Assembly (NCBI RefSeq): GCF_904846285.1
Contig: NZ_CAJHAD010000018.1
Location: 1 to 64,000 of the forward strand
DNA length: 64,000 bases
Source: Psychrobacter immobilis
Lineage (GTDB): Bacteria > Pseudomonadota > Gammaproteobacteria > Pseudomonadales > Moraxellaceae
Direction of reading: 5' to 3'
Positions 30,001 to 39,620 of this stretch are shown piece after piece. Position 1 is the stretch's first letter. The number at the start of each line of letters is the position of its first letter. The position numbers and the translations under genes were made by a program. The notes under the pieces are model-generated. The model was not told where the DNA came from and searched no databases. It saw only the letters and a program-made list of their open reading frames with translations.

Positions 30001-31541
30001 CGCATCATGATATTTATTCGATTGAAGATTTGGCGCAGCTGATTTTTGATTTAAAACAAGTCAATCCAGATGCCTTGGTTTCGGTTAAATTGGTTTCGCG
30101 TCCCGGTGTTGGTACCATTGCAACGGGCGTAGCAAAAGCCTACGCCGATTTAATCACCATCTCAGGCTATGATGGTGGCACAGCAGCGTCGCCACTGTCA
30201 TCTATCCATCATGCAGGCTCGCCTTGGGAGCTAGGGCTTGCTGAAACGCATCAATCACTACGCGTCAACGGTTTGCGCCATAAGGTTCGCATTCAAACCG
30301 ATGGTGGTCTAAAAACAGGTCTTGATGTGGTCAAAGCCGCGATTCTAGGTGCTGAAAGCTTTGGTTTTGGCACCACGCCAATGATTGCGGTTGGTTGTAA
30401 ATACTTGCGTATCTGCCATCTTAATAACTGTCCGACAGGGGTTGCGACGCAAAAAGCCCAGCTACGCGATGAGCATTTCATCGGTGAAGCAGAGATGTTG
30501 ATCAACTTCTTTAAATTTGTGGCGACTGAAACGCGTGAATGGCTTGCAGCATTAGGTGTGCGCACTATGGAAGAGCTGGTCGGGCGTACTGACTTGCTTG
30601 AAGTGTTAGAAGGCAATACCGATAAGCAGCGTCATTTGGATTTAACGCCATTATTGTTTAGTCATCCAGCCAGTAGCGGTAAAGCGCAAACCTGTCAGGT
30701 TGCGCGTAATGAGCCGTTTGATAAAGGCTTGCTTGCTGAGCAGATGATTAGTGATATGCTGCTCAGTATCCGTCAAGGTAACGGCGGCGATTATAGCTAC
30801 GCAGTTGGTAACTGTGATCGCTCAATCGGCGCACGTATCTCGGGTGAGATTGCGCAGGTATGGGGCAACCTTGGCATGAGTGACATGCCCATTAAGCTGC
30901 ATCTAAACGGAACCGCAGGGCAAAGTTTGGGTGTATGGAATGCTGGCGGCTTACATATTGAGCTTGAAGGCGATGCCAATGACTATGTCGGTAAAGGCAT
31001 GGCAGGCGGTGAGATTGTGATTTATCCACCGAAAGATTCAAGCTTTAGTGCGCAAGAAACCGCTATCATCGGTAATACCTGTCTCTATGGTGCAACGGGT
31101 GGTAAATTGTATGCTGCGGGCACGGCAGGCGAGCGCTTTGGGGTACGTAACTCTGGCGCGCATGCGGTCATTGAAGGCACGGGCGATCATTGCTGTGAGT
31201 ATATGACGGGCGGCATCATTACTATTCTTGGACGTACTGGTCTAAATTTTGGCGCGGGCATGACGGGTGGTTTTGCTTATGTGCTTGATATGGATGGCGA
31301 CTTTTTTGATCGCTGTAATCATGAGCTGATTGACTTAAATCGTATCTCAAGTGAGCAAATGGAAGGTCATCGTATTTACTTGCAACAAGTGCTTGAAACC
31401 CATGTCGATAAAACCCGCAGTGCGTGGGGACAGACGATATTGGCGGACTTTGAGCATTATGCGCGTAAGTTCTATTTGGTGAAGCCCAAAGCAGCGAACG
31501 TTACGACCTTGCTTAAGACCACGACGGCTGATCCGCAATAA
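27078..31541 (+). CDS. gltB: Glutamate synthase (NADPH) large subunit
   Basis: Transfers the amide of glutamine to 2-oxoglutarate. The 1487-residue protein (E. coli 1486) has a short 19-residue propeptide followed by the catalytic Cys20 in [10 protein letters not shown] (class II glutaminase), the central and FMN-binding domains ([20 protein letters not shown]), the 3Fe-4S cysteines in [15 protein letters not shown], and the C-terminal beta-helix (GXXG repeats such as [12 protein letters not shown]). The ATG at 27078 is chosen because AAAAGGA lies just upstream; an in-frame ATG 30 codons earlier at 26988 has no ribosome site. gltD follows as the small subunit. Confidence 0.97.
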   Translation: MSMISSSTHLATPDDFSDNCGFGLIAHIEGQASHDLVKTAIHSLSCMTHRGGVAADGKTGDGCGLLLATPTTFFKHIAAEQSFTITANFAVGMVFVNVDETKAQYSQQVLNEELSAQGLAVAGWRDVPLDLSIVGEIGRQTLPGFQQIFVNAPDEIAADDFNRKLFVARKKAEQRLVDDELFYVCSLNCQTIIYKGLVMPSDLPAFFLDLQDTRLASHIVVFHQRFSTNTLPRWPLAQPFRYLAHNGELNTITGNRSWSEARTPKLKSDKLPNLNELTPLVNSTGSDSSSLDNMLEVLMSGGMSLFHSMSILVPPAWQNVDSMDMDLRAFYEFYSQHMEAWDGPAGLVIQDGRYAVCMLDRNGLRPSRWVTTKNGYITMASEVGVWDYAPKDVLAKGRVGPGQMLVIDTMTGQIMDTKAIATLLKKAHPYRKWLRDEATRIRDDERLEETLAAQACRGEPLKALQKMYHITNEERTEIIRPNAENAQEPVGSMGDDTPMAVLSQQIRHVGDFFRQQFAQVTNPPIDPLRESIVMSLQTCLGAETNVFAPSARDAHRIILSSPVLSASKMQQLETLDDPAFQLARIDLNYDANLELSAAIKAICEQVANSIRAGQTLIVLSDKNIAADKVPANAIMVTGAVHHYLIAQGIRTDANLIVETGLARDSHQVAVLIGFGATCVYPYLAYDVIDDLVATGELLGDPIQARVNFRKGLDKGLLKILSKMGISTIVSYRGAQLFEAVGLSEEVVSLCFKGVQSRIKGATFADLAADQAQLVANAFKRRAPLDQGGLLKFVFNKEYHAFNPDVINSLHTAVRTGDYDNYRNYADLVNSRPVATLRDLLQLKTDNAIDVNEVEDISAILTRFDSAGMSLGALSPEAHEAIAMAMNTIGGRSNSGEGGEDPVRYGTLRNSKIKQIASGRFGVTPAYLRSAEVLQIKVAQGAKPGEGGQLPGGKVNALIARLRYSVPGVTLISPPPHHDIYSIEDLAQLIFDLKQVNPDALVSVKLVSRPGVGTIATGVAKAYADLITISGYDGGTAASPLSSIHHAGSPWELGLAETHQSLRVNGLRHKVRIQTDGGLKTGLDVVKAAILGAESFGFGTTPMIAVGCKYLRICHLNNCPTGVATQKAQLRDEHFIGEAEMLINFFKFVATETREWLAALGVRTMEELVGRTDLLEVLEGNTDKQRHLDLTPLLFSHPASSGKAQTCQVARNEPFDKGLLAEQMISDMLLSIRQGNGGDYSYAVGNCDRSIGARISGEIAQVWGNLGMSDMPIKLHLNGTAGQSLGVWNAGGLHIELEGDANDYVGKGMAGGEIVIYPPKDSSFSAQETAIIGNTCLYGATGGKLYAAGTAGERFGVRNSGAHAVIEGTGDHCCEYMTGGIITILGRTGLNFGAGMTGGFAYVLDMDGDFFDRCNHELIDLNRISSEQMEGHRIYLQQVLETHVDKTRSAWGQTILADFEHYARKFYLVKPKAANVTTLLKTTTADPQ

Positions 31542-31603
31542 ACGAGATGAGTCAGCAATAGAGTTTACGAGCAGTTTTTAATGCATAGGTTTTAAGCAGG
31601 TAA

Positions 31604-33106
<1,503 letters not shown>

Positions 33107-33176
33107 CATTCAGCTCTAGCCAAATAATATCTTGGAGTGCTTTTTTGTTGTTATGTGCTAGCATGTTTTGACCTTT

Positions 33177-33217
33177 AACGTCTTTTATCTTTTAATAGGT
33201 AAAAGGCGTTATTTTTT
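33177..33217 (+). terminator. Terminator of the gltBD operon
   Basis: AACGTCTTTTATC (33177-33189) and GGTAAAAGGCGTT (33198-33210) form a 13-bp stem with two U-G pairs, followed by A and six T. Confidence 0.85.
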
Positions 33218-33307
33218 GATCCTTGCTTTATTATCGCTTTCTCAGTGGTTAAGCTAGCAGTTATCATTTAACCGCATTTTATTCATTTATTATAAGAGAT
33301 AGCCTGC

Positions 33308-34543
33308 GTGAAACCGACTTTTTGGCAACGATTTACTGCACCGTTTGTGGAGCCTTACGCCCGTTATCAGCATGCGGATATTTTGCATGCCATACGTTTA
33401 GGTATTGCTGTGCTTATCGCACTGTTGTTAAATGAGTTTACGCACTTGCCGCACGGCGAGTGGACGACCATTACTGTGTTTGTGATATTGGGTTTGTTGC
33501 AATATCAAGGGGCGATTTATACCAAGGCCAAAGAGCGGATACTCGGCACCTTATTAGGTGTGGTGGTCGGGCTGAGCTTTTTATGGTTGATTCAAGATAC
33601 GGGCGGTTGGCTGTGGCTATATTACGGGCTGATTGGTATTATCAGCGGCATTATTGGTTACGTGGCGGTTAAGCAATTAGGTTATATCGGGCTGCTAACA
33701 GGGATTACCATGCTGATGATTGTTTCAAGCCCTGACCATAGCAATATTGCCCAAGATGGCTTATATCGAGCGTTTAATATTTTACTTGGCGCAGGGGTGG
33801 CGGTCGCAGCGACGTTGATTTTACCGCTTAAATCGACGTTAATGTGGCGGTTTTTATTGGCCAGTAATCTTGAAACCTGTAGCAATTTGTACGCTGGGGT
33901 TGGCAATCATATCGATGCGGATGTTTTGGTGCCTAAGCCGTTTAAATATAGTAAAGCGACCAGCTCAGCCAGTATTATTTACCCAAAGAGCAGTTCTGTA
34001 CCTGATACACCAGTCAATAAATCTTTGGTCAAGGCGCTACAAAAAATCAATAAGCGTTTGCTTGCCGTACGTCCGCATATCGCGGCGACAGCTAGCGAAT
34101 CGGGAATTGAAAAAGAAACGCTAGAGACTATTCAGCGTACCCATCGTAATATCATTGGAACCATTGATTTGCTGTTAAGCGCCGCGCCGCGCTTGGCAAA
34201 CATCGAGATTGATGATGAAAACCACATTTTACTTATCCATTATCAGCACGAATTGACGCAAGCGATGCAGCATATGGCAGCGGTATTACGTAGCCCAAAT
34301 GATGAAGTATTTCGACCGATTACGCGTATCGCGGTATCAGAATATCCAAGTGTAGAAAACTTAGGCTTTGAATGGCAAGGCTATTTTTGGCTCACGCAAA
34401 CCTTACAAGTACAGTTGCAGCGGCTCAGTGATTTATTGCAAACGACTAAGCCGCAATGGTTTGCCGCCTCTGGTCTGCGCTATCAGCGCCGCGAGCAGCG
34501 CCGTATCGAGCATAAAGGTAGCGAAACCGATTTGCACTTATAA
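33308..34543 (+). CDS. FUSC-family membrane protein
   Basis: The 411-residue protein has about six N-terminal membrane segments (about 25-185) followed by a soluble, helical C-terminal domain (about 190-411) with no recognised motif. The first block (YQHADILHAIRLGIAVLIAL, then GEWTTITVFVILG and AKERILGTLLGVVVG) matches FUSC proteins, a family that includes fusaric acid resistance and YccS/AaeB-type aromatic acid efflux proteins. The substrate is unknown. It is about half the length of full two-module YccS proteins. GTG start with AAGAGA about 8 nt upstream. Monocistronic, closed by terminators on both sides. Confidence 0.8.
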   Translation: MKPTFWQRFTAPFVEPYARYQHADILHAIRLGIAVLIALLLNEFTHLPHGEWTTITVFVILGLLQYQGAIYTKAKERILGTLLGVVVGLSFLWLIQDTGGWLWLYYGLIGIISGIIGYVAVKQLGYIGLLTGITMLMIVSSPDHSNIAQDGLYRAFNILLGAGVAVAATLILPLKSTLMWRFLLASNLETCSNLYAGVGNHIDADVLVPKPFKYSKATSSASIIYPKSSSVPDTPVNKSLVKALQKINKRLLAVRPHIAATASESGIEKETLETIQRTHRNIIGTIDLLLSAAPRLANIEIDDENHILLIHYQHELTQAMQHMAAVLRSPNDEVFRPITRIAVSEYPSVENLGFEWQGYFWLTQTLQVQLQRLSDLLQTTKPQWFAASGLRYQRREQRRIEHKGSETDLHL

Positions 34544-34570
34544 ATTAAAGCTAAATAAAAAAACAAATAA

Positions 34571-34602
34571 AAAACACTGACTTGATAGAGTCAGCGTTTT
34601 TC
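34571..34602. terminator. Bidirectional terminator between the FUSC gene and the potD-like gene
   Basis: AAAACACTGAC and GTCAGCGTTTT pair around TTGATAGA with A and T tracts on both sides, so it can act for both convergent genes. Confidence 0.8.
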
Positions 34603-34632
34603 ACGGTCATGTTTACTAAAATACAGCAATGA

Positions 34633-35754
34633 CTAACGACCAGTTTTTAGTTTATCCCAATATTGCTGATAAACTCGCAAGGCTTCATCGCCGACATCTT
34701 CTTGGAATTCCGCTTTTGCTAGTATGGCTTTGCTAGGATAAATGGTTGGATTGTTGCGTACTTCTTCTGGCATCAGCTCACGGGCGGCGATATTAGGCGA
34801 GGCGTAACCAATCTCTTCGCTGACGATTTTAGAGTTCTCAGGACGGAGTAAGTAATCAATAAATTTGTGCGCCGCATCGACTTGTTTGGCGTTTTTTGGA
34901 ATGACAAAGTTATCCATCCACAAGATAGCGCCCTCAGTTGGGTATTTATACACCAAACTGGTCAAACCTTCGTTATTGGCGATGATAGCTTCACCATTCC
35001 AACTCATGCCAACCGTGGTTTCGCCTTCCATATACGGCATGCGTGAGGCGTCCGAGTTAAAGGTCTTCACATTTGGCATCAAGGTTGTCAGCTTTTCATA
35101 AGCAGCTTTGATTTCCTCAGGATTTTTACTATTACCTGAATGTCCAAGGGTCAATAGCGCCATGCCAAATACTTCGCGCATATCGTTCATCAGCATCACT
35201 TGACCTTTATACTCAGGACGCCATAAATCATTCCAGCTATTTACGGTGGCAGGATCGACCGCTTCGCCATTGATGGCCAGACCGGTACTGCCCCACATAT
35301 AAGGAATCGAGTATTTGTTTTCTGGGTCAACCTTAGTATTAGTAAAGGAGGTATCAAGATTTTTAAAGTTGCTTAATTTGGATTTGTCGAGCTCTTGTAG
35401 CAGTCCCTCTTTTGCCATTTTTTCGACATAATACGTCGATGGAATCGCTAAGTCATATTGGCTAGAGTCGTCGAGCAGTTTGAGCTTGGCGTACATGGCC
35501 TCGTTAGAATCAAAGGTGGTGTAATTGACCCGAATGCCCGTTTCTTTGGTAAAGCCATCCAAGATTTCCTGCGGCATATATTCAGACCAGTTATACAGGT
35601 TCAACGTTTCTGCACTGGTAGCAGCACCGTCGGTAGCGGTGTTATCTGACTTGCTACAGCTAGCAAGCGCGAGCCCAATCGCCACGGCTAATAGCGCTTT
35701 TGGTAGTATACGAGCGCTACGAGCAGCAGAGTGGGACGATGATAAATGAGTCAA
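34633..35754 (-). CDS. Spermidine/putrescine-binding lipoprotein, PotD/PotF-like
   Basis: Periplasmic solute-binding protein of a polyamine ABC transporter. The 373-residue protein begins with a lipoprotein signal (lipobox LASC, Cys about 32) and then shows LNLYNWSEYMPQEILDGF, the classic start of PotD/PotF, with further motifs PYMWGSTGLAINGEAV and MSWNGEAI. C-terminal YQQYWDKLKTGR is also typical. The start is TTG at 35754: TAGGAGAG lies 5-6 nt upstream and no ATG occurs in the signal peptide. No potABC genes are adjacent, so it either works with a transporter elsewhere or is a paralogue with another role. Confidence 0.88.
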   Translation of the reverse strand: MTHLSSSHSAARSARILPKALLAVAIGLALASCSKSDNTATDGAATSAETLNLYNWSEYMPQEILDGFTKETGIRVNYTTFDSNEAMYAKLKLLDDSSQYDLAIPSTYYVEKMAKEGLLQELDKSKLSNFKNLDTSFTNTKVDPENKYSIPYMWGSTGLAINGEAVDPATVNSWNDLWRPEYKGQVMLMNDMREVFGMALLTLGHSGNSKNPEEIKAAYEKLTTLMPNVKTFNSDASRMPYMEGETTVGMSWNGEAIIANNEGLTSLVYKYPTEGAILWMDNFVIPKNAKQVDAAHKFIDYLLRPENSKIVSEEIGYASPNIAARELMPEEVRNNPTIYPSKAILAKAEFQEDVGDEALRVYQQYWDKLKTGR

Positions 35755-36159
35755 AATATCTCTCCTAAAGTAAGAATGATGCAAAGCAAAAAAATCCGTA
35801 AAACAGGCGCGATGCTAAATATTTACAGCTATATAAACTATTATGGCTATGATTGTGCATAATTTAAAGGGCAATCATGCATAGCATTTTTGATAGTATC
35901 GTTACAGTCAGTGCAAATAACCATACTATGTGAAGGGGGCTAAGTGCTGCTAAGTGACGGTAAATGATAATGAGCGTGGCTTTCTTACACATCGTTTAAC
36001 AAGATGGTTTTTTAGAATAAACAGATTTACCATAGCATAATAACGAGAAAGGCAACATGATAAGCCAGTCTTATGTCAACATAGCTGCCGCCTGAGACTT
36101 TAAGCAAAATAAAAATAAGACGATTTTAACCAAATTGATTGAATTAAAAGAGGAATACA
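35755..36159. other. Intergenic region between potD-like gene and small membrane protein
   Basis: About 400 nt, AT-rich, without a gene. It holds an imperfect hairpin: GCTATGATTGTGC (35846-35858) against GCAATCATGCATAGC (35871-35885), followed by ATTTTT. It presumably contains the divergent promoters of the flanking genes, but none could be assigned. Confidence 0.35.
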
Positions 36160-36423
36160 ATGAATAATCGTGTACGCGCTGGCATAGTGATGGCTTTGAT
36201 TGGCATCATAGGTTTTATGATGATATTTAATTCAGGCTCTCCGACCGCTATCGTTGATTGGCCGGTTGAAACTTATATGGGTTTGGCATTTACCATTGGC
36301 TGGCTCAGCCATGTACCCAATTGGCTGGCTTATCTGCTAGCAGCGTTGGTGCTTATCCTGATGGTCGTCGGCTTTTATAAAATTGGTGGCTGGGTTTATA
36401 GTCTGATGACCAGGAAGCGTTAA
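36160..36423 (+). CDS. Small two-helix membrane protein, unknown function
   Basis: The 87-residue protein has two predicted membrane segments (about 8-26 and 55-77) separated by a short loop rich in aromatic residues, and a basic C-terminus (TRKR) that would favour the cytoplasm. I recognise no family. AGAGGA lies 7 nt before the ATG, which supports real translation. It stands alone, followed by a strong terminator. Confidence 0.65.
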   Translation: MNNRVRAGIVMALIGIIGFMMIFNSGSPTAIVDWPVETYMGLAFTIGWLSHVPNWLAYLLAALVLILMVVGFYKIGGWVYSLMTRKR

Positions 36424-36554
36424 GTGCTTTTTTACTCTATATTTAATTATTGAGATAGTTATATGCGGCATTAGTCTTGGTACCTCGCTACCTTGTTAAG
36501 TCGACCAGATCTGAGTGATGACGTAAAAATTAGCAATAACTAGAAAAACAAAAA

Positions 36555-36586
36555 CCCTTGTCAGCGATTGGCAAGGGGGTTTTTTA
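36555..36586 (+). terminator. Terminator after the small membrane protein gene
   Basis: CCCTTG and CAAGGG pair with extension into A/T tracts; the loop is 11 nt and six to seven T follow. Confidence 0.75.
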
Positions 36587-36636
36587 TTGGTTATAAAGAT
36601 AAACGCTATGACTACTTTCTCTTAACATTCTTATAC

Positions 36637-37467
36637 TTATGATGCTATCTTAAATTGTTCAAGCACTGCTTGTATTCCGTACTCTTCAATCGTGCCAGTG
36701 ACGAAATCTGCGCGCTCGATTAGTGCGGGCTGAGCATCGCCCATCGCTACCGCATAGCCGACTAAATCAAACATCTCTAAATCATTCATGCCATCACCGA
36801 ACGCCATGCATTCACGTGCATCTACGCCATAATACTGACAGACGTCTTTGATACCGCGTGCTTTAGAGGCGTTTGCTGGCAGAATATCTGCGCCAATATG
36901 ATGCCAATGTACCAGCTTTAAATCGTCCTCTGCAAAGTCGATATCTTGCATCTTCTCTTGTTGATTGTTAAAAAATACTGAGCATTGATAGACAGCATTC
37001 GATTGGTAATAGACTGGGTCAACGATAGAGTTGGGTGTTATGGCGTTATATTCACGCAAACGCGCATTTTCGCCTGACCAAGCAATGTGCGTCGCCGAGT
37101 CAAACTTATGAATCAGCTGACTTGTCTGGCATAACTGCACGATTTTGTCCGCTTGCTCAGAAGACAATGGATAATGGCTAATCAGGCCTTTATTATCAAA
37201 ACTATATTGGCCATTCATACAAATAATGGCATCTAAAATATCTGCTTCGAGCAAAGCTAAAATATCCGCCGGCAATATCGCTTTAGAGCGTCCCGTCGAA
37301 ATCACCAATTTAATATCAGTCTTAGCGAGCGCTTCAAGGGTCGCTTGGTTGTGCGCGGCGATAATACCGTTACGGCTGAGCGTGTCGTCAATGTCAAAAA
37401 ATATCACTTTCGGCACCGGTAACGCCTGATTCATATTGGCTGTCGCCGCCTTATCTACAATAAACAT
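36637..37467 (-). CDS. HAD-superfamily hydrolase, Cof/YbiV-like
   Basis: Probable sugar-phosphate or nucleotide phosphatase of the HAD IIB (Cof) type. The 276-residue protein has motif I FFDIDDTLS with the nucleophile Asp (about residue 25), motif II STGRS (about 57-61), a cap domain insertion in the middle, motif III Lys in ASKARGIKDV (about 207) and motif IV AFGDGMNDLEMF (about 222-233). The natural substrate cannot be told from sequence. AAAGGAT precedes the ATG. Single gene. Confidence 0.85.
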   Translation of the reverse strand: MFIVDKAATANMNQALPVPKVIFFDIDDTLSRNGIIAAHNQATLEALAKTDIKLVISTGRSKAILPADILALLEADILDAIICMNGQYSFDNKGLISHYPLSSEQADKIVQLCQTSQLIHKFDSATHIAWSGENARLREYNAITPNSIVDPVYYQSNAVYQCSVFFNNQQEKMQDIDFAEDDLKLVHWHHIGADILPANASKARGIKDVCQYYGVDARECMAFGDGMNDLEMFDLVGYAVAMGDAQPALIERADFVTGTIEEYGIQAVLEQFKIAS

Positions 37468-37819
37468 GACTATCCTTTAGATTTGAAAAACGACTATGTA
37501 AGTATTCAATAAATTGTGTAAAGTCGTTGAAATTTGCTTAATAATTTTAAGTGTTACTACTAATAATATCATTTGGATTTATGAGTAATTATCTATTTTA
37601 TAGTGCTAAAAATACAGCAATAGGGTGATTGTGACTCATTTATGTATCGCTTTTATAATGATAATCGCCTTTCACATTCTGAATACACTTGCCAGCAAGC
37701 AGTTGATTTTCTGCTTTTTGACTTTATATATTATCTAAACATAGAGTCCTATAAATTTAGTATTGTTAATAAGTTTGTAAGTAAATTCTATTGGGGAAAT
37801 TTCGTATAAGGACACTAAA
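37468..37819. other. AT-rich intergenic region upstream of hemerythrin-like gene
   Basis: About 350 nt without a gene. TATAATGATAATC at 37654-37666 looks like a -10 element overlapped by the first two thirds of a Fur-type motif (GATAATGAT repeats). The match to the last third is poor, so this is only a hint of iron-dependent control of the downstream gene. Confidence 0.3.
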
Positions 37820-38419
37820 ATGCCTGAATCTACTGATAACACTGTTAGCCAAAAAGCCTTAGACGAGGATTTGTTTACTCTGTCGCCGCGTCATCCTGAC
37901 AGTCGGCTAGAGGCGGATTGGTTGTTCTTATTTAATAAGCTACCGCCAGATCAATGGTTTAGCGCAGATTATGCTTATAAAACCTCGGGCTGGCTAAAAG
38001 TACATACTAACATACGCAAGCGTCAGCGTATCTTGACACAGATAAGTGCAGGCTATCAATCTGGCGAGTATGACTGGGCAGAGTATCGCTCGCAGCTACT
38101 CAAGCGCATCAATATGCACATTCTTAAGTTGCATCAGCATCATGGCGTAGAGGATGAGGGCTTTTTCCCTGAGTTTATTAAGATGTATCCGCAGTTACAG
38201 GCAGGGTTTGAGATATTGGGTCGCGACCATGTGCGTTTGGATGCGCTACTCGATAAGCTGCAAGTGGAAAACGATAGGCTGGCGAGAAGTGAGGTCGAAG
38301 ATAAAGCGCTGGCAGTGCAATTACATCAAACATTGGTAGACGCAACCGATTTACTCTCGCAACACCTGACCGATGAGGAAGACTTGGTCATTCCTATTTT
38401 GGGGTTAAGGCAGGGTTAG
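37820..38419 (+). CDS. Hemerythrin-like (HHE) domain protein
   Basis: The 199-residue protein has the pattern of a non-heme di-iron four-helix bundle: HHGVEDEGFFPEF (about 111-124), a further helix with GRDHVRLDALL (about 140-150) and QHLTDEEDLVIP (about 183-194). These supply the His/Glu ligands typical of HHE proteins, which bind oxygen, nitric oxide or iron. The first 70 residues are less recognisable. AAGGAC lies 6 nt before the ATG. It is convergent with the TIR-domain gene. Exact ligand assignment is inference. Confidence 0.75.
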   Translation: MPESTDNTVSQKALDEDLFTLSPRHPDSRLEADWLFLFNKLPPDQWFSADYAYKTSGWLKVHTNIRKRQRILTQISAGYQSGEYDWAEYRSQLLKRINMHILKLHQHHGVEDEGFFPEFIKMYPQLQAGFEILGRDHVRLDALLDKLQVENDRLARSEVEDKALAVQLHQTLVDATDLLSQHLTDEEDLVIPILGLRQG

Positions 38420-38497
38420 GAGAGTAGGGTGCATTTTACTGAGCAGCTTTATAAGTTATTGATATTATCAATGTGTACAACTGCATTAAAATAAGCG

Positions 38498-39544
38498 TTA
38501 TATTTTAATTTTTAAATTTAGTTCACTCTTTGGTATTTCTAAATAACTTACTGCTGTTAGAGCGTGAGGAGTAACGCTCATAAAATTTATTGTAAAATAC
38601 TCATCATCCCAGTGGAAATCAATGTTATCTTCATCGATCGAATCAACATAGTCTAGTAGGAAATCCTGATCTTCTTTTGCATATTTATTAACTTTATCCG
38701 TTAACCATTTCGTTAGATAATCATATCTAATAAAATCTTCAAATCGTAAGGTTCTTTCATGATTTAAAGCAAAATGCTTGTGACTTAAATAATGATTTGG
38801 ATGAGCACCACCTGAATACTCACTTATGCCAGTTGATACCGATAAAATTTCTGATGAATATATGATTATCGAATTACCAATTTCAATGTAAGCATGTTCC
38901 ATTTGAGGTGATAAATTCAAACCATATTTTTTTTCATCATTCCGAAAGGTATCAATGAGATCGTAGACCTCTCTTTCAATAAAAGAGTTGATATAGTTTG
39001 CATCAAAAAATGTATTATCTCTACATAGGTAATAGTCGATATGGCAATCATATGGGGTATTAATTTTAAGCTTATAAAAGTCTGATTTTTTGACACAGTC
39101 TTCAAGTAAGATGTCATGTTTATCGACTGAAGCTAAATATTTCTCTCTTTGAAAATTTAATGATTCTATCAGGTTTTTATTAAAGTCTGTTTGAATGGTT
39201 TTCATATAATGATATTTAGATAGGTTTTTTGGGACTTCACAGTCGTCAATTAGTATAGGTAAGATATAAATATCATCTGAAAGCTTTTCCTCAGAATATC
39301 TATCCATACGCTTAATTTCTCTTTGAATGTATCCTCTTTTATTAGTTGCTACTTTTGATAAAAGGATAATAACAAAATCTGACTCTCTTAGAGCTTCTTC
39401 AATTTCGTAATCCCATTGCATGCCTACTTTCAACGCTTTAAAATCCAGCCAAGGCTCATAGTGATTAGATTTGAGGAGTTCATAGATAAATTCAGCATCA
39501 TCTGTATCTTCGGAAGCGTGACTGATGAAAACTTTACGATACAT
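38498..39544 (-). CDS. TIR-domain protein with DUF3298/RsiV-like C-terminal domain
   Basis: The 348-residue protein starts with a TIR domain (about 3-135): FISHASED (6-13) is box 1, then PWLDFKALKVGMQW and ALRESDFVIILLS. Glu76 in RGYIQREI sits where the catalytic Glu of NAD-cleaving TIR domains lies. The C-terminal region (about 150-348) has YSGGAHPNHY (243-252) and a late TPHALTAVSYLEIP stretch, the pattern of DUF3298/RsiV-type domains. No signal peptide or membrane segment is seen, so it is probably cytoplasmic. AAGGAA precedes the ATG. The gene is AT-rich (about 30% GC in sampled lines, well below parC), suggesting horizontal acquisition. Role in phage defence is inference. Confidence 0.75.
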   Translation of the reverse strand: MYRKVFISHASEDTDDAEFIYELLKSNHYEPWLDFKALKVGMQWDYEIEEALRESDFVIILLSKVATNKRGYIQREIKRMDRYSEEKLSDDIYILPILIDDCEVPKNLSKYHYMKTIQTDFNKNLIESLNFQREKYLASVDKHDILLEDCVKKSDFYKLKINTPYDCHIDYYLCRDNTFFDANYINSFIEREVYDLIDTFRNDEKKYGLNLSPQMEHAYIEIGNSIIIYSSEILSVSTGISEYSGGAHPNHYLSHKHFALNHERTLRFEDFIRYDYLTKWLTDKVNKYAKEDQDFLLDYVDSIDEDNIDFHWDDEYFTINFMSVTPHALTAVSYLEIPKSELNLKIKI

Positions 39545-39620
39545 TAAACATTCCTTAATTTGCCTAAAATAATGGGTTTCGCTATTGCTCCACCCACTTT
39601 ACTGAATTAAATTTACGAGT

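Noticed and set aside
38498..39544. Multi-gene defence island around the TIR protein
   Set aside because: Both flanks are ordinary chromosomal genes (hemerythrin-like and parC); no second defence gene, integrase or repeat is present, so at most it is a single-gene system.
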